Assembly: GCF_019492185.1 (NCBI RefSeq) | Contig: NZ_JAICCF010000007.1 | Location: 1-64,000, forward strand | Direction: 5' to 3' | Length of the DNA stretch: 64,000 nt | Origin: Chitinophaga rhizophila | GTDB taxonomy: Bacteria; Bacteroidota; Bacteroidia; Chitinophagales; Chitinophagaceae | In this document: piece after piece, positions 9,801 to 17,344 of the stretch | Layout of the letters: each line of letters begins with the position of its first letter | Position numbering within the stretch: the first letter of the stretch is position 1 | Notes under the pieces: model-generated | What the model saw: the letters and a program-made list of their open reading frames with translations, nothing else | What the model was told of the DNA's origin: nothing | Database searches by the model: none | Position numbers and translations under genes: made by a program

Positions 9801-10798
9801 GCAGATGGTGCATACATGGAAAGTATAATACTGTCAGCTGCTTTTTGAGCATCCACATTTTCATCCCTCTCCTGGTCAAAGCTTGGAGTCATATGCTTAA
9901 TTTTTTTATTAGTCGGGAACGCATTTCTCAGCGTCCATTTATCTACATTCTTTTTAAGATAGATCTTCGTCTTCTTTGAAGGCATTTCAAAGAGATCCGG
10001 GGACCTGTTGGTCTCTGACTTCCCTAACCACAGGAACCCCCTGTCTTTCAACGCATAATTGAAGATGCTCAGCATCTTCTTCTGCAGCACCGGCTGCATG
10101 TAAATGAGTACGTTCCGGCAACTGATCAGATCCAGCTTTGCAAAAGGCGGATCTGTCAGCATATTATGGCAGGCGAATACGCAGGCATCTCTGATAATAC
10201 CAGCTATTTCGTACCCCTGCTCTACTTCTATGAAAAAGCGTTCCAGCCGTTCCGGAGAGACGGTCTCTACATGCGAAGCGCTATAAACGGCCTTCCGGGC
10301 AGTAGCAATCACTGCCTCCGAAAGGTCGGTGGCGAAGATCTTAACATTGCTGGCAAAGTGTTCATCTCCCATGAGCTCATAGAGGCACATTGCGATGGAG
10401 TATGCTTCTTCCCCCGTCGCGCAACCTGCCACCCAGATACGTACCTGTTCCTCATTTTCGCGGGACTGTTTTACAACCTGCGGCAAGATAAAACGGAGCA
10501 GGTATTCAAAGCTGCTCTCATCCCTGAAGAAGGAAGATACATGGATCAGCAGGTCGGCATACACTATATTCTGCTCGTTCTCATTGTCTTTTATAAACGT
10601 GAGATAATCTTCAAACCGCTGAATATTAACAAGCGACATCCTTCTCTGTAACCTTCTTGTAATCGTGGAAACCTTGTATTGCAGAAAATCCACACCGGAA
10701 AATTCCGAAAGAATCGCTAATATGCTTTTTAACGCTGCATTGGGTATAGAACCAGATCGCCTCCTGTTCAACTCCCCTTCAGAATGTGTATCTGGCAT
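6887..10798 (-). CDS. CheR-type methyltransferase fused to PAS domains and a histidine kinase
   Basis: 1303 aa. An N-terminal CheR domain (about 20-285) carries the SAM-binding 'GCATGEEAYS' (125-134) and 'LISCRNVLIYM'. Next come a linker/PAS-like part, a long coiled coil (about 450-530, repeated 'NEELQSANEELKSLNEELE'), and several PAS/PAC sensor modules (about 540-1055). The C-terminal kinase has an H-box 'FITSHDLQEPLRK' (His near 1076), an N-box 'QLFYNLLGNALKFS' and G-boxes 'DNGIGFN' and 'GTGIGLAL'. There is no transmembrane segment or receiver domain. In many bacteria CheB is fused to the front of this protein; here it is the separate gene just upstream, so the two probably form one operon. 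The signal sensed and the partner regulator are unknown, and no receptor (MCP) gene is nearby. Confidence 0.92.
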   Translation of the reverse strand: MPDTHSEGELNRRRSGSIPNAALKSILAILSEFSGVDFLQYKVSTITRRLQRRMSLVNIQRFEDYLTFIKDNENEQNIVYADLLIHVSSFFRDESSFEYLLRFILPQVVKQSRENEEQVRIWVAGCATGEEAYSIAMCLYELMGDEHFASNVKIFATDLSEAVIATARKAVYSASHVETVSPERLERFFIEVEQGYEIAGIIRDACVFACHNMLTDPPFAKLDLISCRNVLIYMQPVLQKKMLSIFNYALKDRGFLWLGKSETNRSPDLFEMPSKKTKIYLKKNVDKWTLRNAFPTNKKIKHMTPSFDQERDENVDAQKAADSIILSMYAPSAVLLNEKLDIIEFRGVTMQFFEHSPGKASLNILKLAHRDLVHSLRSALSQAQSTRRNVRKDGLTITNSGGVHNVSLEIVPISNLHENYYLVIFNNQQIDATGTDASIRRLDVAETPDEKNLRIFQLEREVQRYKEELRAVAEAYEATNEELQSANEELKSLNEELEVSQEELQVINDELSTRNNDLLERNNQLNNARLYAESIVNTVHESLLILDTNIRVVSANASFYRAFKMERKETEGKLLYELGSKQWNTSDLRSLLENLLTSRTPFANYELTYKSAGNGPRTIMMNGQLITSQDLKEELILIAIEDITEVREARERIARKQEVVRTNEERLRLALDGTRTGTWDFNPMSKELLLSDKSRELFGITTTTPLEFDNFIKVIHPADVPNVQTRIYAALAGKENGQINLEFRINLMDDNVTWISCKAQVFFDDHGHAVRVLGVVTDITENKLFEKHLQDVNNRLHFALQTGRLGSWELDIASGVLTGNDQFRNNLGLSSQSGLSKEKLYSLILPEDVKRVDEALKYALNNRSLYVEEYRVRWPDNSIHWIAATGQGVYEEDGSVKKMIGVTADITERKQAQLHLQQSEAYFRMIADTAPAMIWIAETNGSFSFFNKAWQKYTGRTLEQNKDNGWYDIMHPEDIDKWKINFSRSSRDRKNFYAEFRLKRHDATYHWLACSGIPRFNSQDEFVGFIGACTDIDDQKMVEDALERKVRERTIALEDANANLSKRNHELEQFVFITSHDLQEPLRKIRLFADMLESVKPGSPSKIDTTLYLRKVKQSAIRMSDLIRDLIAYSRLELGENAFLPVDLNQIVSNVIEDFELLIKDKNAFIEANELPVIDAVPLQMNQLFYNLLGNALKFSRSEGECRITITANRISDSEMTDLPLLPKGPSYFRITVSDNGIGFNQAYADKLFVIFQRLNQKEKFEGTGIGLALCRKIMDIHNGDIQAFGVEHQGASFHILIPESQQ

Positions 10799-10880
10799 AC
10801 AAACAGCTTTAGTTCGTGTCTGGTTTTTTATTCAATTCCTATTAGGACTGCTAAAGATAATATATAAAAATTAAATCAAC

Positions 10881-11477
10881 TCAGGTCGTACTGTTGTATG
10901 CACCCAGGTAGTTTAACAGGAAACGGGCAATATCCGGCGGAGGCAATATAGCATCCGGATCGTCTTTATGAATAGCCAATTTAGGCAGTATGTTAAACTC
11001 CGTTGTCTTCGGATCCTGAACAATCACCAGCCCATCATAGTCCTCTATCGCCTTAATTCCCTCTATCCCATCGTTCCCCATTCCTGAAAGAATGATACCA
11101 ACCGCATGTTGCCGGTAAGCATCCGCCAACGATGTAAAGAAAATATCAATGGACTTGTTGATGATCTCAGAAGCGTAGCGTTTTCTGACTTTCAGCTTGT
11201 ATCCCTCTACATACATCATCGTATTTTCCACCAGCACATATATATTATCCGGCTTCATCACGGTATCCCGCTCCACACGATGCACGGGCATTTCCGTATA
11301 TCTTTTTAAAATTGAGCTGAACTTACTCGGATGCTCCCGGCTCAGGTGAGGTATTACTACATATGCTGCGCCTGACTTTTCCACGACTTGTTGAAAAAAT
11401 TCACATACTGATTCCAATCCTCCTGCGGAGCATCCCACGCCAATACAAAATGCTGGCTGTTGTCGTACAATTTCCAT
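10881..11477 (-). CDS. CheB-like protein-glutamate methylesterase (catalytic domain only)
   Basis: 198 aa. Matches the CheB catalytic domain: nucleophile Ser17 in 'GVGCSAGG', His44 in 'VVIPHLSREH' and Asp136 in 'SGMGNDGIEG' form the expected triad. It lacks the N-terminal receiver domain of chemotaxis CheB. It lies 82 bp upstream of the CheR/kinase gene on the same strand, so together they rebuild the common CheB-CheR-PAS-kinase fusion as two polypeptides. A methylation-linked signalling role is likely, but substrates are not visible here. Confidence 0.9.
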   Translation of the reverse strand: MEIVRQQPAFCIGVGCSAGGLESVCEFFQQVVEKSGAAYVVIPHLSREHPSKFSSILKRYTEMPVHRVERDTVMKPDNIYVLVENTMMYVEGYKLKVRKRYASEIINKSIDIFFTSLADAYRQHAVGIILSGMGNDGIEGIKAIEDYDGLVIVQDPKTTEFNILPKLAIHKDDPDAILPPPDIARFLLNYLGAYNSTT

Positions 11478-11591
11478 GCGTTATGAATTTTAAGCGTCGA
11501 TTACCTGGTTACAGGAAGCAACCTCGTCAAATATCAGGCCATGGGAGGAGAACAGCGTTTCGCCCACTAACCACACGCCGGCACAAAAAAG

Positions 11592-11623
11592 AAGGGATGG
11601 CACATGTGCATGTACCATCCCTT
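11592..11623 (-). terminator. Terminator of the scramblase-like gene
   Basis: Long inverted repeat: AAGGGATGG pairs with CCATCCCTT, then after one mismatch ACATG pairs with CATGT around a 2-nt loop. It begins 17 nt beyond the stop codon of the minus-strand gene. Confidence 0.7.
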
Positions 11624-11639
11624 ACACTGTTAGCGAATG

Positions 11640-12242
11640 TTATTTAGATTCTTTCAATACCATATCGATCGTGATAGCACCTGCCACGATTGCCATTTTA
11701 TTGACATCTTCCGGACACTCTTCTGCAATGGTAACGCGGTACTTATCAGCAGTCGTGAACACTTCTTTGAACGCGCCTGCCCATTTCTTGGTAATAGCAC
11801 CCAGCTCCCGTTCATGCTTATCTACAATTTTGAAGTTCCAGGCTTTCCAATCGCCTTTGATCTCTGCAAGTACTTCATTATTAGCATCGAGAATATGAAA
11901 CAATGGTTTCATAAACTTAAACTTCTGCTTGATGCTACCTACCAGTACACCATTCATATCACGGATTTCAATCTTCGACATCCAGAAAGTCCATCCACGA
12001 TGGATAGATGCAACTACCTGTTCATTGATATCAACAATATTCAGGGTAAATGGAAAAATTCTCTTATCAAGAATAACGCGGAGGAACTTATGCAGCAAAG
12101 GCACTTCCTGGCGGATGTTGCCAATTTGCTGGCCGTCCTGATTAAATACTTTGTATGCATTCGCAAATTTCAGCAGCCCAACCTTTTCATCTATAAAATA
12201 ATCATCGCAATGAAAGAAGTCAGGTAATTTCGTTTGTCCCAT
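11640..12242 (-). CDS. Scramblase/LURP-one-like cytosolic protein
   Basis: 200 aa from the chosen Met ('MGQTKLPDFF'). An upstream in-frame extension exists, but it would run across the TATATTTG promoter element, so the shorter start is preferred. The sequence is a run of beta-strand repeats ('KVFNQDGQQIGNIRQE', 'IVDINEQVVASIHRG', 'IRDMNGVLVGSIKQK', 'ILDANNEVLAEIKGD', 'IVDKHERELGAITKK'), typical of the Tubby-like/phospholipid-scramblase/LURP-one fold. There is no signal peptide. Bacterial members have no well-established role, so a lipid-related function would be inference. It has its own promoter and terminator, so it is probably monocistronic. Confidence 0.75.
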   Translation of the reverse strand: MGQTKLPDFFHCDDYFIDEKVGLLKFANAYKVFNQDGQQIGNIRQEVPLLHKFLRVILDKRIFPFTLNIVDINEQVVASIHRGWTFWMSKIEIRDMNGVLVGSIKQKFKFMKPLFHILDANNEVLAEIKGDWKAWNFKIVDKHERELGAITKKWAGAFKEVFTTADKYRVTIAEECPEDVNKMAIVAGAITIDMVLKESK

Positions 12243-12274
12243 TAGGTTTATCAAGTTGTGGTTATAGAATGGCG

Positions 12275-12282
12275 CAAATATA
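12275..12282 (-). promoter_or_regulatory. -7 promoter element of the scramblase-like gene
   Basis: TATATTTG on the minus strand, an exact match to TAnnTTTG, 33 bp before the chosen ATG. No TTTG at the right -33 distance was found. It supports the shorter start codon of the gene. Confidence 0.5.
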
Positions 12283-12391
12283 TACAAAAAAGAGTGAATA
12301 TCAGCTGATTTATAGCTGCATTTGTCAAGGATTTTTGTACAATAGAGACATTCACTAAATTGCAGCAATCAGCACAGACTATTAGCAGATT

Positions 12392-12523
12392 ATGGAAAAT
12401 CAATCGTCTTCCTCCAAAGAGAACTTCATCAAATGGATCAAGCGCTTCGGCTTCTGGGGATTTATCTTTTTCCTCATCAAAGGACTTGTGTGGCTGGCCC
12501 TCGCCTATTACGTTGTAAAATAA
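12392..12523 (+). CDS. 43-aa single-span membrane protein
   Basis: Begins MENQSSSSKENFIKWIKRFG, then has a hydrophobic helix (residues about 21-41, with 'GFIFFLIKGLVWLALAYYVV') and ends in Lys. The charged/polar N-terminus, basic patch and single helix are what a genuine small membrane protein shows. It stands alone between two minus-strand genes, ending 9 bp before the end of the convergent hydrolase gene. Function unknown. Confidence 0.65.
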   Translation: MENQSSSSKENFIKWIKRFGFWGFIFFLIKGLVWLALAYYVVK

Positions 12524-12532
12524 CCCTTATTG

Positions 12533-14257
12533 CTACATAACGGGGATGTTAATACGGGATTCCGGATAGAAATGCAGTTCATGCATCAGGGCATCCAGCA
12601 ATGTCTGCTGACTAACATCCTTTGCTGCACCGTAGTTTTTCTGCCAGGCTATGTTAGACGCCGGACTGATAGTCATGACGATACGGCTGCCCTTTCTGAT
12701 CTGTTTACATATCCAGGCAGACTCCTTCAATGACACCTCATAGATCTCATTTTCTTTCCAGTATACCGGTTTTGTGCGGTCAATACTAAGTGACAGACGC
12801 TGGGCAGTATGTGCCAGCGGCCAGCGCTTACCTTCACTATCCACCTCCCACCAGCTTAGCATAATATCGGCATCAGGCGTTCCTGAAGACATGCGAAGAT
12901 CCGCAGTAATACTACCATTCAGTATAAAATCACGCTCAAATGTAGGGGTACTGAGGGTTAGCAGGTGTTTCTTTCTGAAAACAGCGTCCGTAATCACAGA
13001 ACTGCTGCCATCATAAATAACCAGCGTGTCATCCACTGTATCGGCGGCATCGTAGGATAATGTCAGGGGCTTCTTTCCTCCTCTTTTCTTCGTAGTCATT
13101 CGCTCTTCCGGTCTGCCTGGCAGATAATAGCTCATGGTATCACGATTCATTTTCTCAAGCGATGGGAAATAATGCCACTTGTTCTCGCCCATTGCGAAAA
13201 CTGCAATACGGTCCTGCAAAAACGCAGGTTTAGGTCCTCCCTTCAATGTATAATTGAACCAATCCAACACCAGCTGCTTCTGATCGACCATAGCAACTGT
13301 ATCAATCTGATATGGGGGTATCAGGTTACGCCGCCGCCCTCCCTGTCCGCCGGCATGATCAAACGGACCTATAAACAGGTAATGTTCCTTTACACCTGCA
13401 GCGGGGCCATATTGCTGATGGCTGTTATAGTAATACATTGCTCCGCGCTGATCGTCATCGAAAAACCCGGTGGTAGTCAGGATTGGTATATTGATACGGG
13501 CATACTCTTCTTTCGATGGCGTCATTTGCTGCCAGTACTGGTCATAACCCGGGTGTTGTATCCAACGCTGGAAAATAGTATCCATACCACTGCCTTCCAG
13601 GGAATCCAGCATACCGAAAGGCATCCCGCGCAGTACATAATCGCTGTTGAGCTGCTTCCACTTCTGTTCATTAAAGAAAGTGGCATCGTCGAGATAGTGA
13701 TTATTGCGGACGTATTTCAGCCACTGCAACATATAGGTCAGGAAGATGCCGCCGGGATTCGGATAATCTATACCTGCACCGACTGCTACCTGGGGAACAA
13801 TGGTCTTCAAGGCAGGATGGACATTCTTTACCGTTGCCCACTGTGCAAAGCCCAGGTAAGAGCCTCCATACATACCAATTTTACCATTGCACCAGGACTG
13901 TTTACTGATCCAGTCTATAGCTTCATAGTTATCAGCCGCGTCGTTCTCCATCGGATGGAAGCTACCTCCCGAGCGGGACTTGCCACGGTTATAGACAAAT
14001 ACACCTGCATAACCACTATCGGCAACATATTGGGCACGTATCGTATCTGATTTGGAAGGATAACAGTTAGCACGCAGTACAACAGGTAAGGGTAGCTTAG
14101 CCCCCTCCTTGTACAACAGCATACAGCTAAGCACTGTGCCGTCTTTCATGGGTATTTCCAGGGTACTATCGATCACATACCGGTTCTGCTGTGCAAACAG
14201 GTGGCTGAAGGGCAGCAGCAGCAGACAGATAGTGAATAATCCTGTTAGTTTTCGCAT
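12533..14257 (-). CDS. CocE/NonD-type S15 family hydrolase (exported)
   Basis: 574 aa. The signal peptide is followed by an X-Pro dipeptidyl-peptidase S15/CocE-type alpha/beta hydrolase domain. The nucleophile is Ser133 in 'GMYGGSYLGF'; a probable acid is in 'GFFDDDQRGAMYY' and the probable catalytic His in 'FIGPFDHAGG'. The C-terminal part (from about residue 370) is the jelly-roll domain typical of this family ('RDFILNGSITADLRMSS'). Members hydrolyse esters or amide bonds such as acyl-amino acid or proline-peptide substrates; the actual substrate is not predictable. Likely periplasmic. Transcribed alone. Confidence 0.88.
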   Translation of the reverse strand: MRKLTGLFTICLLLLPFSHLFAQQNRYVIDSTLEIPMKDGTVLSCMLLYKEGAKLPLPVVLRANCYPSKSDTIRAQYVADSGYAGVFVYNRGKSRSGGSFHPMENDAADNYEAIDWISKQSWCNGKIGMYGGSYLGFAQWATVKNVHPALKTIVPQVAVGAGIDYPNPGGIFLTYMLQWLKYVRNNHYLDDATFFNEQKWKQLNSDYVLRGMPFGMLDSLEGSGMDTIFQRWIQHPGYDQYWQQMTPSKEEYARINIPILTTTGFFDDDQRGAMYYYNSHQQYGPAAGVKEHYLFIGPFDHAGGQGGRRRNLIPPYQIDTVAMVDQKQLVLDWFNYTLKGGPKPAFLQDRIAVFAMGENKWHYFPSLEKMNRDTMSYYLPGRPEERMTTKKRGGKKPLTLSYDAADTVDDTLVIYDGSSSVITDAVFRKKHLLTLSTPTFERDFILNGSITADLRMSSGTPDADIMLSWWEVDSEGKRWPLAHTAQRLSLSIDRTKPVYWKENEIYEVSLKESAWICKQIRKGSRIVMTISPASNIAWQKNYGAAKDVSQQTLLDALMHELHFYPESRINIPVM

Positions 14258-14337
14258 GGTTTTCAGTTGGGTTAAGGTTCACCAATATAATAAAAAATCA
14301 GAGAAGCTTCCAGCTCCGCCGGGACTATTCATGGTAA

Positions 14338-14545
14338 TTTATTTCACTATGTTTGGGATTCTCCAGGTCATCGCTTGTTAAATGCTTGGAGGTCGCTTGG
14401 CCGTCGCTTGGCCGTCGCTTGGACTACCTGAGTCTACATCTTATCTGAAGTCTGTTCACCGCTTGAATTACTCATTGTAGTTTACTTTCCTATATCTATG
14501 ATTCATCCGGTTGCTGCTTGTTGAATGCGTGCCCTTCGCCTGGCG
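14338..14545. repeat. Two diverged copies of a roughly 60-bp segment
   Basis: The segment around 'GGTCATCGCTTGTTAAATGC' (14366-14385) recurs as 'GGTTGCTGCTTGTTGAATGC' (14509-14528), with flanking similarity on both sides. On the minus strand both copies can be read as short frames ending similarly (...INYHE-stop at 14325 and ...VNYNE-stop at 14468), suggesting duplication of the tail of a small lost ORF. Confidence 0.5.
14392..14422. repeat. Three tandem copies of an 11-bp unit
   Basis: GTCGCTTGG occurs at 14392, 14403 and 14414, joined by CC, giving an exact 11-bp period. Too short for a CRISPR array and not an obvious binding-site cluster. Confidence 0.8.
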
Positions 14546-14640
14546 TATTTTGGTTTGTCGATATCCGTGATTTAAGTGATCTTCTCATTACAGCTTCAAC
14601 ACCTCTCCACCCTTAACCGTCCTCAACCAGCAGGCAAACA

Positions 14641-14670
14641 AAAAGCCTCCGGTTGTTTCCGGAGGCTTTT
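14641..14670 (-). terminator. Intrinsic terminator after the Asp-nucleophile hydrolase
   Basis: AAAAGCCTCCGG / CCGGAGGCTTTT, perfect 12-bp arms with a 6-nt loop. The T-rich ends on both strands make it a textbook bidirectional rho-independent terminator, 30 nt after the minus-strand stop codon. Confidence 0.9.
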
Positions 14671-14699
14671 ACTATATACAGATTACAGCATTCGCATAG

Positions 14700-15593
14700 C
14701 TACTTATTTACGTTTGCGAGGAATGCGTTCATCACACGCATCAATTCTTCCGGCTGTTCTTCCGGTATATAATGTCCGCAATCGGGGATGCTCACTGCGG
14801 TGACATTGTCAACACACATTTTGTTCATCGCCTTACCCATATTCATGCCTTGCGCCTTTTCCCCACCGATAGCTAAAATAGGCAAGTCAAGGTGTTTGGT
14901 GCGGGCATTATTCTGGACAACATTTTCCTGAAAAGATTTGTAATAGGCAAAGCCGCCGGCCAGCCGTTTCTTACCTGTGTAAGCTTTGTAGTAATGATCG
15001 ATATCTTCTGCAGTAAATGCGTCTTTCACGGCAGATTTATTCGTGAAGTACCAGGTGATATATTCTTTTTCCTTCCCTTCGATCAGCATTTCCGGCAATT
15101 CTGAGATGGAATGAAAGTAGAATTGCCAGATCTTACCTGCATTAGCGGGCGCAAATACTTCATCAGGTATCAGGCCTGGTATACCTGCATCCATCACGAT
15201 GAGAGACAGCAGACTATCTTCAAACTGAATAGCCAGTGCTGCAGCTACCCATGCACCGATATCATGTCCTGCAAGGTGAAACTTTTTCAGTTGAAGCTGA
15301 TCGCACACGTCTTTAATCAGCGCAGCGATGGATTGTGTATCTGTTTTGTCTGCGAAATTGTCATTGCCCATACCAGGTAGATCAATGGCAATGACGCGGT
15401 GCTTTTCAGCGAGCGCGGGAAACACCTTTCTCCATATGTAAGATGTCTGGGGCCAGCCATGTAATAATACAATCGGGCTTTCTGAGTTAGTACCGTCTTC
15501 ATAATAGGTAACCTGTACGTTGCCTGCAATGATGCTTTTAGGCGGGGGTAGCAAAGAGATAGTAGCGTTAGTCATAACATAATAATATTGCAT
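14700..15593 (-). CDS. Alpha/beta hydrolase with Asp nucleophile (epoxide hydrolase/dehalogenase-like)
   Basis: 297 aa (291 if translation starts at Met7, equally plausible). Oxyanion motif 'HGWPQTSYIW' (45-54) is followed by a nucleophile elbow 'GHDIG' with Asp111 instead of Ser. That pairing is typical of soluble epoxide hydrolases and haloacid/haloalkane dehalogenases. A cap region (about 140-225, with 'AYTGKKRLAGGFAYY') precedes the catalytic-His segment 'CGHYIPEEQPEEL'. There is no signal peptide, so it is cytosolic. The Asp nucleophile argues against an esterase, but the substrate is open. Single gene with its own terminator. Confidence 0.88.
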   Translation of the reverse strand: MQYYYVMTNATISLLPPPKSIIAGNVQVTYYEDGTNSESPIVLLHGWPQTSYIWRKVFPALAEKHRVIAIDLPGMGNDNFADKTDTQSIAALIKDVCDQLQLKKFHLAGHDIGAWVAAALAIQFEDSLLSLIVMDAGIPGLIPDEVFAPANAGKIWQFYFHSISELPEMLIEGKEKEYITWYFTNKSAVKDAFTAEDIDHYYKAYTGKKRLAGGFAYYKSFQENVVQNNARTKHLDLPILAIGGEKAQGMNMGKAMNKMCVDNVTAVSIPDCGHYIPEEQPEELMRVMNAFLANVNK

Positions 15594-15673
15594 AAAAATA
15601 TAGTTTTAGCATCACTTTACTAAGTGTTCAGCAGGTCGTCGCAAATACTTTCTATCAATAGACACATCATCAC

Positions 15674-15681
15674 TACTTTTG
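15674..15681 (+). promoter_or_regulatory. Promoter-like -7 element before the isomerase relic
   Basis: TACTTTTG matches TAnnTTTG and lies about 50 bp upstream of the truncated ORF at 15731. No -33 TTTG at the proper distance. Possibly a surviving promoter of the lost gene. Confidence 0.3.
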
Positions 15682-15730
15682 TTCTTAGCTCTCAGCATGC
15701 ACACAGCAAGACACTTAAATTTTTACTTTC

Positions 15731-15862
15731 ATGATATCCTTTGCAATAGTTTGCGTTGGCGGAAAAATGCAGGAGAAACTCCGTGCAATTCGACTGGCAG
15801 GATTTGACGGTGTAGCGATTATTGCAGCAAGCAGGTTTCGGCACAGTGCAGGCCACCTTTAA
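15731..15862 (+). pseudogene. N-terminal remnant of a sugar-phosphate isomerase/epimerase (TIM barrel)
   Basis: A 43-codon frame beginning MISFAIVCVGGKMQEKLRAI, followed by 'RLAGFDGVAI'. This matches the first strand and helix of AP-endonuclease-2-type TIM-barrel sugar-phosphate isomerases, which start with 'IATVS.SG...EKL.AI..AGFDGVEI' and normally run to about 270 residues or more. After 'FDGV' the frame degenerates and stops; no continuation was found in the other frames. I read it as the stub left by a deletion. Confidence 0.55.
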
Positions 15863-16043
15863 GCACCCTGCATTCTCTATTCTGGAGGCGGTGGTTGCCT
15901 AGTAAAATGTAATGATTACCGGAAGGAGTCTCCTGTTTTACCACAGCGCAGGAGGTGCTTTGCTGTGAGGCTATACTATTATTGCGTACTGTTTGGTATT
16001 CATAACGCGGGCCGGCCAAAAGGCCAGCCCGTTCCTTCATCAT
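15819..16043 (-). CDS. Uncertain small ORF downstream of the CobW gene
   Basis: 74 codons starting 14 bp after the end of the CobW gene, same strand. The C-terminal part contains 'NHYILLGNHRLQNRECRVL' and a Cys/His tail 'GGLHCAETCLLQ' that could bind a metal, which would suit the neighbour. However, its 5' end runs through a GC-rich hairpin and its 3' end overlaps the isomerase relic on the other strand. No family recognised. Confidence 0.3.
   Translation of the reverse strand: MMKERAGLLAGPRYEYQTVRNNSIASQQSTSCAVVKQETPSGNHYILLGNHRLQNRECRVLKGGLHCAETCLLQ
16008..16031 (-). terminator. GC-rich hairpin after the CobW gene
   Basis: CGGGCCGGCC / GGCCAGCCCG around an AAAA loop, 9 of 10 pairs, 27 nt beyond the CobW-family stop codon. 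No U-tract follows on the minus strand, so its terminator role is plausible rather than certain. Confidence 0.45.
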
Positions 16044-16057
16044 CTCTGTCAGGTTGC

Positions 16058-17257
16058 TTAAAGGGGAAACTCGTCTGTAAACCGTCCGCCTTTTTCCATG
16101 ATTGCTATTTCGGCATCGTCACACAGACAATCTTCGAGCTCGTTGATAATGGTATCTTTTTCCAGTTCTTTCCCGATAATCACCAGTTCATTCAGCCGAT
16201 CACCAAAGCGCTTATCCCAGCGTTGTTCAATGGTTTCCTGGTTATCGAGGAAGGACAGGTAGCGTATTCTTTCTTTATAGGGCATACTGTCCCACCATAC
16301 ACCTGCACGTTCAGCGCGCAGGCTGCCACCGGCCTGGCTCCAGTTCAGGGCTTCATCTTTTCTGGATGCGAGCCAGAAGAGGCCTTTACTTCTGATGATG
16401 TTGGCATGCCAGTGTTGGTTGAGATAGTTCCAGAAACGCGCAGGATGAAACGGGCGGCGGCTGCGGTATACAAAGCTGCTGATACCGTATTCTTCTGTCT
16501 CCGGCACATGGTAAGGTTTATTCAGTTCTTCGATCCATCCGGCCTGCTGGCTGGTTTCGTCAAAATTGAATAAACCCGTATTCAGTATCTGTTGCAGATC
16601 GATCTTGCCGAAAGCGGTGGTAACGATACGTGCACCTGCGTTCATCTTTCTGATAACAGCCTGCAATGTGCCCAGTTCTTCTTCACTGACCAGGTCAGTT
16701 TTATTGAGGATAATTACGTTGGCAAATTCGATCTGGTCAGTCAGCAGATTAACGACGGTTCTGTTATCACCTTCCATATCGGTGATCTGCCGGTCCTGCA
16801 AGGTCTGAATACTACTGAAATCGCGGATGAAGTTAAAGGCATCGACGACGGTGACCAGCGTATCAAGTCGGGATAATTTACTAAGATCGGTGCCGGTATT
16901 TTCATCCTGGTAGGTGAAGGTTTGTGCAACCGGTAGCGGTTCACTGATGCCGGAACTCTCAATTAGCAGATAATCAAATCGTCTCTCTGCGGCGAGGCGT
17001 TCTACTTCAATGAGCAGATCTTCCCGTAATGTACAACAGATACAACCGTTGCTCATCTCTACCAGTTTCTCTTCCGTGCGGTGCAGCGTCTGTTCATTTT
17101 TGACCAGTTGTGCATCTACATTCACCTCACTCATATCATTTACAATCACAGCGACACGCATTCCCTGCTTATTGTGCAGGACGTGATTGAGCAAAGTAGT
17201 CTTACCGGCACCGAGAAAGCCACTCAGCACCGTAACAGGTAGTCTGTTCGTTGTCAT
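16058..17257 (-). CDS. CobW/COG0523-family GTPase, probable zinc metallochaperone
   Basis: 399 aa. P-loop 'GFLGAGKTTLLNH' (13-25), the family-defining metal-binding CxCC motif 'GCICC' (Cys72, Cys74, Cys75), base-specificity 'NKTD', and a C-terminal CobW_C domain ending in 'RFTDEFPL'. COG0523 proteins use GTP hydrolysis to deliver metals, often Zn under limitation, although some members serve cobalamin or nitrile-hydratase pathways. The promoter region carries a near-perfect palindrome of the kind Fur-family Zur repressors bind, overlapping the -7 box, which favours a zinc role. No cobalamin genes are near. Cytosolic. Confidence 0.92.
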   Translation of the reverse strand: MTTNRLPVTVLSGFLGAGKTTLLNHVLHNKQGMRVAVIVNDMSEVNVDAQLVKNEQTLHRTEEKLVEMSNGCICCTLREDLLIEVERLAAERRFDYLLIESSGISEPLPVAQTFTYQDENTGTDLSKLSRLDTLVTVVDAFNFIRDFSSIQTLQDRQITDMEGDNRTVVNLLTDQIEFANVIILNKTDLVSEEELGTLQAVIRKMNAGARIVTTAFGKIDLQQILNTGLFNFDETSQQAGWIEELNKPYHVPETEEYGISSFVYRSRRPFHPARFWNYLNQHWHANIIRSKGLFWLASRKDEALNWSQAGGSLRAERAGVWWDSMPYKERIRYLSFLDNQETIEQRWDKRFGDRLNELVIIGKELEKDTIINELEDCLCDDAEIAIMEKGGRFTDEFPL

Positions 17258-17336
17258 ATTTGTACTAGTTAGATTAGGGTATGTGCCGGCAGGTAAGCAC
17301 CGGCAGCATCATAACAGCGGCTGGTAAACCGCTCTT

Positions 17337-17344
17337 TATATTTG
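17337..17344 (+). promoter_or_regulatory. -7-like element facing the serine protease
   Basis: TATATTTG on the plus strand, matching TAnnTTTG, about 138 bp before the protease start and overlapping the left edge of the Zur-like palindrome. No -33 TTTG at the correct spacing. Confidence 0.3.

Larger units (their letters stand above)
14258..14699. other. Intergenic stretch with diverged repeats
   Basis: 442 bp between two minus-strand hydrolase genes. It contains three head-to-tail copies of an 11-bp unit GTCGCTTGGCC (14392-14422), a diverged direct repeat (about 14338-14400 and 14480-14545), and the strong terminator at 14641-14670. No convincing gene. Confidence 0.6.
15594..16057. other. Intergenic stretch with gene relics
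   Basis: 464 bp. It holds a promoter-like TACTTTTG (15674-15681), the N-terminal remnant of a sugar-phosphate isomerase on the plus strand (15731-15862), a possible small minus-strand ORF (15819-16043), and a GC-rich hairpin (16008-16031) downstream of the CobW gene. Confidence 0.6.

Noticed and set aside
15880..15960. Cobalamin riboswitch near the CobW-family gene
   Set aside because: Lies downstream, not upstream, of the gene, and no B12-box sequence is present.
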